Source: Streptomyces pluripotens
Lineage (GTDB): Bacteria; Actinomycetota; Actinomycetes; Streptomycetales; Streptomycetaceae
Direction of reading: 5' to 3'
DNA: 64,000 bases
Assembly: GCF_000802245.2 (NCBI RefSeq)
Contig: NZ_CP021080.1
Coordinates: forward strand, 6,944,001 to 7,008,000
The position numbers and the translations under genes were made by a program. Shown here piece after piece: positions 24,876 through 33,619 of this stretch (the stretch's first letter is position 1; the number at the start of each line of letters is the position of its first letter). Under the pieces are notes generated by a model. That model made no database searches, was not told the DNA's origin, and worked only from the letters and a program-made list of their open reading frames with translations.

Positions 24876-26369
24876 ATGGACCAGACCGCCCCGATACCCC
24901 CGCCGCCCCGTACCCCGGCCACGACGCTGCCGTTGCGGGATCGGCTCACCATCCCGGTACTGGCGTCGGGCGGCATCCTCATGGCGGTCATGCAGACGGT
25001 GGTCATCCCTCTCCTGCCGGACCTTCCGCGGCTCACCGGCGCTTCGGCGGCCACCGTCTCCTGGATGGTCACCGCGACCCTGCTCTCCGGCGCCGTCCTC
25101 ACTCCCGTCCTCGGCCGGGCCGGCGACATGTACGGCAAGCGTCGGGTGCTCACGGCGGCACTCGTCCTGATGACCGCCGGTTCCGTGGTGTGCGCTCTGT
25201 CCTCCGACATCGGCCTGCTCATCGCCGCCCGGGCACTGCAGGGGGCTGCCGCCTCGGTCGTTCCGCTGTCCATCAGCATCTTGCGGGACGAACTCCCGTC
25301 GGAGCGCCGGGGCTCGGCGGTCGCGCTGATGAGTGCGACGGTCGGCATCGGCGCCGCCCTGGGGCTGCCGCTCGCCGCCCTGGTCGTGCAGTACGCCGAC
25401 TGGCACACCATGTTTTGGCTGACCAGCGTGCTGGGCGCGCTGGGCGCAGCGGCGACGCGGTGGGCAGTCAAGGAGTCGTCCGTCCGGGAACCCGGCCGCT
25501 TCGACGTGCTCGGCGCGGTGGGGCTGGCTACTGGCCTGGTGTGCCTGCTGCTGGGTGTCTCCGAGGGCGGCATATGGGGGTGGGGCAGTGCCCGGATCCT
25601 GGCGCTGTTCGCGGCGGCCTTGGTCGTCCTCGCCCTATGGTGGTGGCAGCAGCTACGCGCTGAGCGGCCGCTGGTCGACCTGCGGCTGGTGACCCGGCCG
25701 CAGGTAGGTCTGACGCACGTCGCGGCCTTGCTGACCGGGTTCGCCTTCTATGCGAATTCCCTGGTCACCGCCCAACTGGTGCAGGCGCCGAAGGGCACCG
25801 GCTACGGTCTTGGGCTGTCGATTGTCGCCACCGGCCTGTGTCTGCTGCCCGGCGGTGTCACCATGCTGCTGTTCTCCCCGCTGTCGGCCCGCATCTCGGC
25901 CGCGCGCGGCCCGCGGATCACACTTTCCCTCGGCGCCGCCGTCATCGCCGGCGGCTACGCCGTGCGCATCGCCGACAGCCGCGATTTGTGGATGATCATT
26001 CTGGGCGCCACCGTGGTGGCGACCGGTACCACGCTGGCCTACTCGGCGCTGCCGACACTGATCCTTCGCGCCGTTCCGGCCGGGCAGACCGCCTCGGCCA
26101 ACGGTGTCAATGTGCTCATGCGCACCATCGGCCAGGCCGCCTCCAGCGCCGCCGTCGCGGCCGTTCTCGTCCATCACAGCAGCCCGGTGGACGGTGTCCT
26201 CGTACCGGCCTTGCACGGATACCTGCTCTCCTTCGCCATGGCAGGTGCCGTGGCCGTCATGGCCTGCGTCGCGGCCCTGTCCATCCCGGGCGACCGCGCC
26301 CGCGACGTCATGCAGCCGGCCGGGGGCGCGACCCGCGGTGCCCGCGACCAGACGCTGGAGGGAACGTGA
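24876..26369 (+). CDS. MFS drug/metabolite exporter (DHA2-like, 14 helices)
   Basis: This 497-residue major facilitator protein shows the family loop motif GRAGDMYGKRRVL (about residue 86) and many helices over its length, consistent with the 14-helix drug:H+ antiporter group. The partner TetR gene overlaps its stop, which is the common plan for efflux pumps induced by their own substrate. The substrate is unknown. The ATG at 24876 has CAGGAG upstream. Two operators lie just before it. Confidence 0.9.
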   Translation: MDQTAPIPPPPRTPATTLPLRDRLTIPVLASGGILMAVMQTVVIPLLPDLPRLTGASAATVSWMVTATLLSGAVLTPVLGRAGDMYGKRRVLTAALVLMTAGSVVCALSSDIGLLIAARALQGAAASVVPLSISILRDELPSERRGSAVALMSATVGIGAALGLPLAALVVQYADWHTMFWLTSVLGALGAAATRWAVKESSVREPGRFDVLGAVGLATGLVCLLLGVSEGGIWGWGSARILALFAAALVVLALWWWQQLRAERPLVDLRLVTRPQVGLTHVAALLTGFAFYANSLVTAQLVQAPKGTGYGLGLSIVATGLCLLPGGVTMLLFSPLSARISAARGPRITLSLGAAVIAGGYAVRIADSRDLWMIILGATVVATGTTLAYSALPTLILRAVPAGQTASANGVNVLMRTIGQAASSAAVAAVLVHHSSPVDGVLVPALHGYLLSFAMAGAVAVMACVAALSIPGDRARDVMQPAGGATRGARDQTLEGT

Positions 26370-27046
26370 GAACCGTGAGTACCGCACCCCGTCGCCGACA
26401 GGCGACTCCCGCAGCATCCGGTCCCGGCGCCGGAGAGCCGACCGTTTTCCGGAGGCACTCTCCCCCAAAGCCCGTTGCCGAAGGGGTGGGTCCCGTGCGC
26501 CGTGACGCCGAAGCCACCAAGGCCCTCATCCTCAAGGCAGCCCGCCATCTGCTAGCCCGACATGCCCACGCCGACATCACCCTCAAGGCCGTAGCCGAAC
26601 GGGCGGGTGTCAGCGCGCCGTTGATTCTGAAGTACTTCGGGAACAAGGACGCCCTGTTCGCCCGGGTGATGTCCTTCGACAGCGATGCGGATGCCCTGCT
26701 GGACGCTCCACTGTCCGACCTGGGCCGGCATATGGTCCGACATGTCCTGGCCAGCCAGCGCGAGCGAGGTGCCGACCCGCTGCTACGGATCGCTTTCGCG
26801 CCCCTGCACGGAGATCACGGCGACATCCTGCGCGCCAACTTCCGTGCCCAGGTGACCGGGCGCCTCGCCGCCCGGCTCACCGGTCCGGACGCCGGCCTGC
26901 GCGCCGAACTCGCCGTCTCCGCCCTCGTCGGCCTCGGCGTGATGTACGGCATCGCGCGCGGTCCGCACCTGCGGGACACCGATGTCGAGGCCATCGTCAA
27001 CCGTTATGGGCCGCTTGTGCAGGCCCAGTTGACTACCGAGCCCTGA
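26366..27046 (+). CDS. TetR family repressor of the MFS operon
   Basis: This about 226-residue regulator has a DNA-binding helix-turn-helix in ITLKAVAERAGVSAPLILKY (preceded by ATKALILKAARHLLARH), then a ligand-binding helical domain (TGRLAARLTGPDAGLRAEL). The first 40 residues are Arg/Pro-rich and may not all be translated. The GTG at 26366 overlaps the MFS stop (GTGA); a GTG at 26375 is an alternative. The likely targets are the two palindromes at 24807-24847. Confidence 0.88.
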   Translation: MRTVSTAPRRRQATPAASGPGAGEPTVFRRHSPPKPVAEGVGPVRRDAEATKALILKAARHLLARHAHADITLKAVAERAGVSAPLILKYFGNKDALFARVMSFDSDADALLDAPLSDLGRHMVRHVLASQRERGADPLLRIAFAPLHGDHGDILRANFRAQVTGRLAARLTGPDAGLRAELAVSALVGLGVMYGIARGPHLRDTDVEAIVNRYGPLVQAQLTTEP

Positions 27047-27689
27047 GCCCCGGCGATCGGTGGACAGGGGCGGCAGGACTTCGGCAAGGGTTGAGGCAGG
27101 TTTCGGACGGACGATGACGGCCGCCTTCCCGTGCCGCGCGAGTGCCGCCCGCGCGGCCTGGCCCGGACCCGGCCCGCTGGGCCCGTGGGCGAAGAAGAGC
27201 CCGCGCTGCCGGGCGGATCCGTGCGGTCCGCGCGGCTTGACGCCGGACGGCAGCACCGAGACCGAGCACTGCGCTCGGTTTGCCCCGGCTGCCGAACGCG
27301 TACCTGTCGAAGGCGGTGCCTGACCACCGGTTCCGGCTGCCGCTGGTGGTTGCGGCTGCCGCTGGTGCTTGCGGGTGCCGGGGGCGGCCACCGAGCTCCT
27401 CCCGGAGGGACGTCCCCACTTCCTGAGTCAGAGGGCTGCGACCCCTCCCGACCCCGCCCTGCGCCGGACCTACCAGCGGCTCGGTGCGACCAGGGTGCCC
27501 CCTGGCGCCGGCAGCCCGCAGCGGCCCGTGCCGACGCGGCAGCCAGTCAGCTGACGCCACTTCCCAAGAAGACCTTCACCACGATCCGGCACCTGTACGA
27601 CCACGGGATCCGCGACCGGACCGTGCGGCACCTGAGGTCATCAGGGTGGACACCGTTTGAAGGAACGGCCGGGTGGTTACACGCACCGC
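27047..27689. other. 640-base intergenic region without a convincing gene
   Basis: I could not support any gene here on either strand. It contains a 19-base direct repeat (CGGCTGCCGCTGGTGSTTG, at about 27334 and 27353) and a short hairpin near 27490. It may hold a decayed gene or only regulatory DNA. Confidence 0.4.
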
Positions 27690-28247
27690 ATGATGGAGGA
27701 AGGGCGACGCAGGGGGCGGAACGAGTCCGAGGAGGAGCGGGCCGACCGGATGTGGGTCGAACTCATCCAAGAGGTTCGCGTGGCTCAGACGGGCGTGCAG
27801 ATCCTGTTCGGGTTCCTACTGACGGTCGTCTTCCAGCCGAAGTACGCCCGGCTCACCGAGACCAACCAGGTCATCTACATCGTGACCGTCGTCCTGGGCG
27901 CGTGTGCGACCGGTGCCCTGATCGGCCCGGTGTCCCTGCACCGCCTGGTCTCCGGCCGGCGGGTCAAGCCGCAGGCGGTGCGGCTCGCCTCCCGGATGAC
28001 CTTCGTCGGTCTGCTCCTGCTACTCGCCACGATGACGTCCTCCCTGCTGCTGATCCTGCGGGTGGCCACCAGGGACAGCTATGTGCCGTACGTGGTGACG
28101 GCCGTCGTCGCCTGGTACCTCCTGTGCTGGTATGTCCTTCCCCTGTGGGCCCGCCGCCGGCACACCACCCCACCGGACGACGAGGAGGTGGGCCCCGGGC
28201 CGGGTGACCACACCGGCGGCGGGGGCGGAGGTGGAACCGGGGCGTGA
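27690..28247 (+). CDS. DUF6328 family membrane protein
   Basis: This 185-residue protein opens with a charged stretch (GRNESEEERADRMWVELIQE) and then has four hydrophobic helices, starting VQILFGFLLTVVF and ending VVTAVVAWYLLCWYVLPLW. The charged lead-in and four-helix plan match DUF6328, a family of unknown function in actinobacteria. The tail is Gly-rich. The ATG at 27690 gives the usual family length; its ribosome binding site is weak and a TTG at 27657 is possible. Confidence 0.8.
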   Translation: MMEEGRRRGRNESEEERADRMWVELIQEVRVAQTGVQILFGFLLTVVFQPKYARLTETNQVIYIVTVVLGACATGALIGPVSLHRLVSGRRVKPQAVRLASRMTFVGLLLLLATMTSSLLLILRVATRDSYVPYVVTAVVAWYLLCWYVLPLWARRRHTTPPDDEEVGPGPGDHTGGGGGGGTGA

Positions 28248-28688
28248 TCTCCACGCCGTGCCCGGTACGACCGAGTGCCGGTAGGCGATCCGTCATGGGC
28301 AACCCCTCGACCGGGAGGGGGCCTTGCCCGTGCGGCACGACCCCGGTGGGTCTCGTGCGGGAACGCGGTACCCGTGCGTGCCCGGGCCTGCGCTGCCGAG
28401 GTGCCGACTGCCGTCGCCCCGGCTGCCGCCCCCGGGAGTCCTGGCGGCCGCTGGGACGTCCCGCAGCGTTCCGGCCGCCGTCGTACGCCTCGGACACCGG
28501 CCGTGCACGGTCCGCTGGTATGCCCGTTCCGTGGGCCTGCACGGCCTTCCGCCCGGGTCCCGTGGCTCCGCGCGGTGTTGCCGGACGGGTGCTGACCGCC
28601 TTGAGCTGTCCCGCTGTCCCGGTCGAACTGTTGCAGGGTGAGCCCCCTGCCCCAGCCGCGGACCGGGAACGGCCGGGGAAGAGGGGGT
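28248..28688. other. Intergenic region between converging genes
   Basis: About 440 bases between the ends of the DUF6328 gene and the pseudokinase gene. There is no supported gene. Short GC hairpins at 28633-28650 (GCAGGG/CCCTGC) and 28683-28697, the latter overlapping the pseudokinase stop, may end transcription. Confidence 0.4.
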
Positions 28689-30299
28689 TCAGCCCCCCGG
28701 CGCACGGAAGGTCCGCAGGAACGTCTTCAGCGCCAGCCGGCTGGCCGTGTCGTTCCAGGCACCGGTCGCCGTGGTGAAACGCAGCGAGAAGCCCCGGTGG
28801 CCACCCAGCAGGAAGCCTCGCCCGAAGGTGTGCAGCCGCATCCGCCCGGTGCCTGCCAGCCACTCCAGATCGGCCGCCCGGTGACCCTGGTAGGTGGTGG
28901 CCCGGACGTTGCCGACGCGGCGGTAGCCGGGCAGCTTCGCGAGCTGCGGTTCGACGTCGTCTCTCCAGACGGCGACCGGATCCGGGCCGACGCGCGAGCT
29001 GTAGGTGACGGCGAGGGTGGGGGAGTCACCGCCCTCGCCGAAAGTGATCCGGTAGGCAAGGTCGCCCATACGGGAGGTGGCCAGCCGCTTCCAGCCGTCG
29101 GGCAGTGCGACGGAGAACCCTTCTGCGGCGGTGTAACGATGGTAGCCGGGCGGCACGGCCGCAGAGGGGGATACGGTCGGCTCGGTCGCGGAGGGCGGTG
29201 CGGCCGGTGCGGGGCCGCCGGTGCCTGTCTCCTCGTGGGTGGTGCCTGTCTCCTCGTGGGTGGGGGCGGCCGAAGAGGTGCCTTCGGGGGGTCTCCGCGT
29301 GGCGTCCGTACCGGAGAGGCGATGGGCCGTGGCCAGGGCCGCGGTGGCGACGGCGACCACGGTGACTGCGGCCAGGGCAGCCCCGGCTGCCCTGGTGCGT
29401 CCACCCCGCGCCCGTCCCAGCAGGCGCATCCGCCGGCACGTGCCGCGCAGCCAGGGCGCGGGCGCCGCTTCCCGACCCACGGCTGCCTTCTCGGCCAGGG
29501 CCCGGGTCAGCGCCGTGCGGACCGCAGGCCGGGGCGGCCGCTCCCGTGAGTTCTTGCGCAGCAACCCTTCCACCACCTGGGCGAGTGGGCCCGCGCGCAG
29601 CGGGGTGCGCAGCGGCAGCCGGTCCACAGCCGCCAGAGTGGCGTCGGGCCGGTCGCGCTCGCGGAACGGTGGCCGGCCCTCGACCATCGTGTAGAGCAGT
29701 GCGCCCAGGGCCCACAGGTCGGCGGTGGGGCCGATACGCTCGTCCCGGGCCTGCTCCGGCGAGGCGTACGACGGTGCCGTGAGCCGTGGCACCAGGGTCG
29801 CGCCCGCCAGCCCGAAGCCGGTGACGACGACCGGGCCGTCGTCTCGTACGAAGATCTGGTCGGGGCTCAACTCACCGTGTGTGATGCCCTCGTCGTGCGC
29901 TGCTTGGAGCACGTCGAGTAGGTCCAGGCCCAGCCGCGCTGCCCGGACCGCGGTGAAGGTGCCTTCGCGGTCGAGTAGTTCGCCCAAGGGAGTGCCGTCG
30001 ATGGACTCGATGACCGTCCACAGGGTGCCCTCCTCCACCACGGCGTCGACGACCGTGGCGACCTGGCCCGGGCACAGCATCCGCATGGTTTCGGAGGTCT
30101 GGACGACCCGGGCCCTGACACGGCACGCGGTGTCGTCGGCCGACGGCTCCGGAAGTGTGGTCTGCGTCACCAGTCGGGGTTGCTCCGCCCGCAGGTCCTC
30201 GGCGTGCCACCATAGCCGGTTCGTCTCGCGGGCGAACACCTCCAGGAGCCGGTACCGTCCGGCGGCCAACCCGTCTGCGGAGACGTTCGCCTTGACCAT
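28689..30299 (-). CDS. Membrane-anchored Ser/Thr pseudokinase
   Basis: This 536-residue protein has a kinase-like fold at residues about 14-270, one membrane helix (about 305-325) and an outer domain (about 385-536). The kinase landmarks can be aligned, but key residues are changed: the lysine strand reads RLVTQTTLP without the lysine, HRDxKPxN reads HGELSPDQ (141-148), and DFG reads GFG (161-163). ASPEQARDE and TADLWALGALLYTM remain. Catalysis is therefore unlikely; binding or scaffolding is more plausible. The outer part (YHRYTAAEGFSVALPDGWKR) resembles outer domains of other streptomycete kinases. The ATG at 30299 has GAAGG six bases upstream; an ATG at 30305 is too close to it. Confidence 0.85.
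   Translation of the reverse strand: MVKANVSADGLAAGRYRLLEVFARETNRLWWHAEDLRAEQPRLVTQTTLPEPSADDTACRVRARVVQTSETMRMLCPGQVATVVDAVVEEGTLWTVIESIDGTPLGELLDREGTFTAVRAARLGLDLLDVLQAAHDEGITHGELSPDQIFVRDDGPVVVTGFGLAGATLVPRLTAPSYASPEQARDERIGPTADLWALGALLYTMVEGRPPFRERDRPDATLAAVDRLPLRTPLRAGPLAQVVEGLLRKNSRERPPRPAVRTALTRALAEKAAVGREAAPAPWLRGTCRRMRLLGRARGGRTRAAGAALAAVTVVAVATAALATAHRLSGTDATRRPPEGTSSAAPTHEETGTTHEETGTGGPAPAAPPSATEPTVSPSAAVPPGYHRYTAAEGFSVALPDGWKRLATSRMGDLAYRITFGEGGDSPTLAVTYSSRVGPDPVAVWRDDVEPQLAKLPGYRRVGNVRATTYQGHRAADLEWLAGTGRMRLHTFGRGFLLGGHRGFSLRFTTATGAWNDTASRLALKTFLRTFRAPGG
29221..29262 (-). repeat. 21-bp direct repeat in the pseudokinase linker
   Basis: GTGCCTGTCTCCTCGTGGGTG occurs twice in a row and encodes a doubled Thr-His-Glu-Glu-Thr-Gly-Thr in the linker between the membrane helix and the outer domain. 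The frame is kept. Confidence 0.9.
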
Positions 30300-30720
30300 G
30301 GTCATCCTTCGCTGCAAACCCTGCCCGTGTCTCCCAGAGGTACGCGGGATGCGCGGGGGCGCGTTCAATGAACCGCCCGGCTCGCGGCCCTGCGCGGGCG
30401 GGCGTTCGAGCGCCTGGCCTGAAACGGTGGGTCCACTGGACGAGGTGCCGGGGCGTCGCACCGGCCCGTGCACCATGAGCCCGATCCGGGCGCGGTCGTC
30501 CGTGGCTGTCACCACCTGCCGTCTTCCGCGACAGGTGGTGACAGCCACGGCCTGCGTCAGGGGACGGCGGCCCCCTGGCGCGGCCGGCAGGCTCTGGACC
30601 GTCCTGGGGGCGTCCTGGTCCGCGACCGGCGGTACCTCTTGCACGCGTGTGGAGACACGGTCTGTCTCGACCGGCGCACCGAGGGCGCACTCCGGGCGCG
30701 TGGTGCGGGCCGGAGGGGCT
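30300..30720. other. Intergenic region between the polyprenyl synthase and pseudokinase genes
   Basis: About 420 bases between two leftward genes. It contains a very long perfect hairpin (listed separately) and, to its left, presumably the pseudokinase promoter. No supported gene. Confidence 0.5.
30500..30550 (-). terminator. Perfect 19-bp inverted repeat with a 13-base loop
   Basis: The arms 30500-30518 and 30532-30550 (left arm starts CCGTGGCTGTC) are exact reverse complements over 19 bases. The element lies 170-220 bases beyond the stop of the leftward TPR-polyprenyl synthase operon and 200 bases before the pseudokinase start. Termination of the upstream operon is the simplest role; a binding site or RNA element is also possible. 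Confidence 0.6.
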
Positions 30721-31752
30721 TTACAATTCGCGGTCCACCAGAAAGTCCACCAGCCGGGACAGGTCCCGGGCGGCGTGGGTGGGCAGAGGCGTGTCCGCGA
30801 GCAGTGCCCGCGCGGCGGCCGTCTGCGTGCGGGCCTCGGCCAGCGCAGCGGCCCGGCCCCCGGCCTCCTCGATCAGCCGGGCCGCCTCCCCTGCCCGCTC
30901 CGGGCGGCCGAGGAGGGCGAACAGCCGGGGAGCCGCCGGGGAGTCCGACGCGGCCACCACCGGGAACGTCTTCTTGCCTTCCCGCAGGTCGCCCCCCACC
31001 GGCTTTCCGGTGACCGCCGGGTCGCCCCAGATCCCCAACACGTCGTCGACCAGTTGGAAAGCGATGCCGAGATGGCGCCCGGCCCGGTCCAGTGCGGTGA
31101 CCGTGCCTGCGGGTGCAACGCCGAGCGCGGCACCCAGCGCGACGGCACAACCCAGCAGAGCGCCGGTCTTTTTCTCCGCCATCGTCAGGTACTCCTGTGG
31201 CGTCACCCGTTGTGGGCCGGTGGGCGGACGGGTGACGAACAGGAGGTCGTCGGCCTGCCCGTGCACCAAGTCGGCGAGGGCCGTGGAGAGCAACCGTACG
31301 GTGTCCGGGCCCTGGGGCGCGGTGGCGAGCGTGTCCACCGCCAGGGCGAACAGGGCGTCACCGGTGAGCACCGCCGGACCCGTGCCGTACGCCTTCCACA
31401 CGGCCGGGCGTCGGCGCCGGGTCGCATCGCCGTCCATGATGTCGTCGTGCAACAGGGTGAAGGCGTGCACCAGTTCCACGGCGACCGCCGCCGGGACACC
31501 GCGGTGCCCGTCGGCGCCCGCGGCCTCGGCGCCGAGGACCGCCAGTGCCTGCCGTAGGCCCTTGCCGCCCGGCGTGCGGGCAGGCGTCCCGTCGACCTCG
31601 CACCAGCCGAAGGAGTAGCCGGCCATCTCGGCCACCCACGGGTGCAGCCGCCCCACGGCCTCGGCCAGCGCGGGCCGTACCAGCTCCTGGCAACGGGCGA
31701 GGATTTCGGGAACGGGGTGCGGGGCCCGCGTCACCGTACGGAGCGCGGTCAT
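30721..31752 (-). CDS. Polyprenyl diphosphate synthase
   Basis: This 343-residue enzyme adds isopentenyl diphosphate to allylic diphosphates to make C15-C20 or longer chains. The first aspartate-rich motif is DDIMD at residues 103-107, followed by RRRRP; the second is QLVDDVLGIWGD (about 235), where DDxxG replaces DDxxD. KKTGALLG and GGDLREGKKTFPV are also typical. Product length cannot be given from the sequence alone. The start overlaps the stop of the TPR gene by four bases, so they form an operon. No terpene cyclase is near. Confidence 0.9.
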   Translation of the reverse strand: MTALRTVTRAPHPVPEILARCQELVRPALAEAVGRLHPWVAEMAGYSFGWCEVDGTPARTPGGKGLRQALAVLGAEAAGADGHRGVPAAVAVELVHAFTLLHDDIMDGDATRRRRPAVWKAYGTGPAVLTGDALFALAVDTLATAPQGPDTVRLLSTALADLVHGQADDLLFVTRPPTGPQRVTPQEYLTMAEKKTGALLGCAVALGAALGVAPAGTVTALDRAGRHLGIAFQLVDDVLGIWGDPAVTGKPVGGDLREGKKTFPVVAASDSPAAPRLFALLGRPERAGEAARLIEEAGGRAAALAEARTQTAAARALLADTPLPTHAARDLSRLVDFLVDREL

Positions 31753-32825
31753 CGTGCGGTCTCCGTGTCGAGGCCGAACTCCCGTTGTGCCCGGGTCACC
31801 ATCTCCCGTGCGTGTTTGAGGCCGCTACGGTCCAGCGTCTTTGCCAGAGAGGCGAGTTCGGCTGCGGTTTCGGTGTGCTCCCGGCCGAGCCGGGCCAGCG
31901 ACTTGGCCAGTCCGAGCCGGGCCAGTGCCGCGCCGCGCGGCTCGCTCATCGCGCAGAACTCCTTCAGCGCCAGCTCGTACAAGTCCCGCGCCTCGGTGTA
32001 ACGACCCGCCCGGTAGCAGACGTTGCCGCGCATCTTGTGGTTGTAGGCGAGTGCGCTGGTGAGGTTCATCGACCGGCAGCCGGCCTCCGCCTCGGACAGT
32101 AGCTCAAGCGCCCGTTCGGTGTCGCCGTCGCGTACCGAGAGGATGTCGGCGAGGCCGCGCAGTGCCCAGGCGTGTCCGCGCCGGTCGTCGGCTCGGTCGG
32201 CTATCTCCGCGGCCTCCTCGAACAGCCCGTACGCGCTGTCGTAGTCACCCTGGTTGCGGTGCATCTGTGCGATGCCTTCCAGCGCCCACACCGTGTGCCG
32301 GGCCTCTCCGCGCCGGCGGGCCTCGGCCAGTAACTGTTCGTGCAGCCGGCCGACCGCCGTGTAGTCGCCCTGGATGCGGCCGGTTTCCGCCAGGCCGGCC
32401 AGTGAGTAGCCGCGGACCACGACGTCCCCACCGCGTTCGCCGAGTTCGGCCGCGAGCTCCAGCAGCCGCCGTGCCAGCGGGAAGGCCCCGCGCTGCCGGG
32501 CGAGGGTGCCGCCACTCCACAGTGCCCAGGCCATGGCAGCGGTGTCTTTGGCCGCGCGGGCGGCGCGGTAACTCGCCTTCCAGGCGCGGTCCGCGTCGCG
32601 TACCTGGCCGAGGCGTCGGTGCGCCTCCGCGACGGCGAGGCCGCAGCGTGCTGCCTCGGCAGGCTGCCCGGACCGCTCGGCCGCACGCAGCCGTTCAGCG
32701 GCCTCGGCCAGTACGTCGACCAGCGAGGAGTTGACGGACAGGGTGGTCAGGGAGCCCTGGTATTCCGGGGCGAAGGCCTTGCCGTACATGTGAACCTTTC
32801 TATACACGGAATGTATACATGCCAT
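31749..32825 (-). CDS. TPR repeat protein, operon partner of the polyprenyl synthase
   Basis: This 358-residue protein is built of helical TPR-type repeats from about residue 40 to 340, with units such as RGYSLAGLAETGRIQGDYTA, LEGIAQMHRNQGDYDSAYGL and MRGNVCYRAGRYTEARDLYE. It has no DNA-binding domain, signal peptide or membrane helix. TPR proteins act as adaptors. AAGGAG lies six bases before the ATG at 32825; a second ATG at 32789 has AAAGG before it and cannot be excluded. The gene overlaps the polyprenyl synthase start (ATGA). Confidence 0.8.
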   Translation of the reverse strand: MACIHSVYRKVHMYGKAFAPEYQGSLTTLSVNSSLVDVLAEAAERLRAAERSGQPAEAARCGLAVAEAHRRLGQVRDADRAWKASYRAARAAKDTAAMAWALWSGGTLARQRGAFPLARRLLELAAELGERGGDVVVRGYSLAGLAETGRIQGDYTAVGRLHEQLLAEARRRGEARHTVWALEGIAQMHRNQGDYDSAYGLFEEAAEIADRADDRRGHAWALRGLADILSVRDGDTERALELLSEAEAGCRSMNLTSALAYNHKMRGNVCYRAGRYTEARDLYELALKEFCAMSEPRGAALARLGLAKSLARLGREHTETAAELASLAKTLDRSGLKHAREMVTRAQREFGLDTETAR

Positions 32826-32830
32826 GTATA
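32801..32830 (-). promoter_or_regulatory. TATACA/TGTATA inverted repeat cluster at the TPR gene start
   Basis: TATACA (32801-32806), TGTATACA (32812-32819) and TGTATA (32825-32830) form two overlapping TATACA-N5-TGTATA dyads, with the exact palindrome ATGTATACAT in the middle. They lie between the two possible starts of the TPR gene. A regulator binding here would control the operon; an mRNA hairpin is also possible. Confidence 0.5.
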
Positions 32831-32941
32831 GCTCCTTGGAAACGTACCCCGGCCCGAGGGGCCGGGGCTCGGTCTACTGTTGGTCAAGACGACGGTGCGG
32901 CTTCGGGGGTTGCCCGCGGTGGGCGGATCACATGTGAAGGT

Positions 32942-33619
32942 TCAGTGCTGCTGGGCCTTCTGTGGCGTGAGCTCGCTCGGCCGCACCACGACGTGTCCCT
33001 CGCCCTGGAGCATCAGCTGTACGGCCTCGCCGGAACCGCCGCGCAGCATCGACCCGATGGACTGTGAGCGATGCAGCGAGGTCTCCAGTTGTGCGGTCCA
33101 GCCCACCACCGCGTCCGTGTCCACGTACACCGGGGCCTGGGCCGACACCGGGATGACCAGAGGGTTCCCCTCACAGACCAGGCCGAGTCGGCCGTGGCCG
33201 GTGAACACGCTGTTGAACAGGCCGCCGCCGGCGATGCCCGAACCCTTCACCGTCTTTATCTCGTACGACAGCGAGGCGTCGAAGCACAGCACGTTGCGGC
33301 CGTTGACGGTGAACCGGTCGCCTGGCTCGACGTCGATGATGAAACAGTTCTGCGCCTCGTGTGCGAACCAGGCTTCGCCTTGCCCGCGCACCGCCATGAG
33401 GGGCAGCCCCTCCCCGGTGACGGCACGCTTGAGCATGCCGCCCACCCCTTGCCCCTTGCGCTCGAACTTGAGACTGCCGCGGTGGGCGACCATCGAGCCC
33501 TGGCGGGCGTGCATTTCCCCGTTCACCGCATACTTGATGCACTTGGCGTTCTCGACGGACATTCCCGGTTCCGCGGCCGGCTGTACCATGTGCTGCCTGG
33601 AAAAGAGATCACCTTTCAT
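32942..33619 (-). CDS. AIM24 family protein
   Basis: This about 225-residue protein is an AIM24/TerD-neighbour beta-barrel type protein: CIKYAVNGEMHARQGSMVAH, GEAWFAHEAQNCFIIDVEPG and GSGIAGGGLFNSVFTGHGRL are the conserved stretches. AIM24 relatives are trimeric beta rolls linked to membrane or mitochondrial function in eukaryotes; the bacterial role is unknown. The start at 33619 (MKGDLFSRQHM) agrees with the family as I recall it; 33628 and 33565 are alternatives. Confidence 0.87.
   Translation of the reverse strand: MKGDLFSRQHMVQPAAEPGMSVENAKCIKYAVNGEMHARQGSMVAHRGSLKFERKGQGVGGMLKRAVTGEGLPLMAVRGQGEAWFAHEAQNCFIIDVEPGDRFTVNGRNVLCFDASLSYEIKTVKGSGIAGGGLFNSVFTGHGRLGLVCEGNPLVIPVSAQAPVYVDTDAVVGWTAQLETSLHRSQSIGSMLRGGSGEAVQLMLQGEGHVVVRPSELTPQKAQQH

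Noticed and set aside
27131..28207. 358-codon plus-strand frame before and across the DUF6328 gene
   Set aside because: The DUF6328 gene in the next frame has clear helices and family resemblance; this frame is Arg/Pro/Gly-rich.
30721..31752. Polyprenyl synthase as cargo of a family 2 encapsulin, or part of a terpene cluster
   Set aside because: No encapsulin shell, terpene cyclase or P450 gene is in the window, and no long disordered cargo extension is present.
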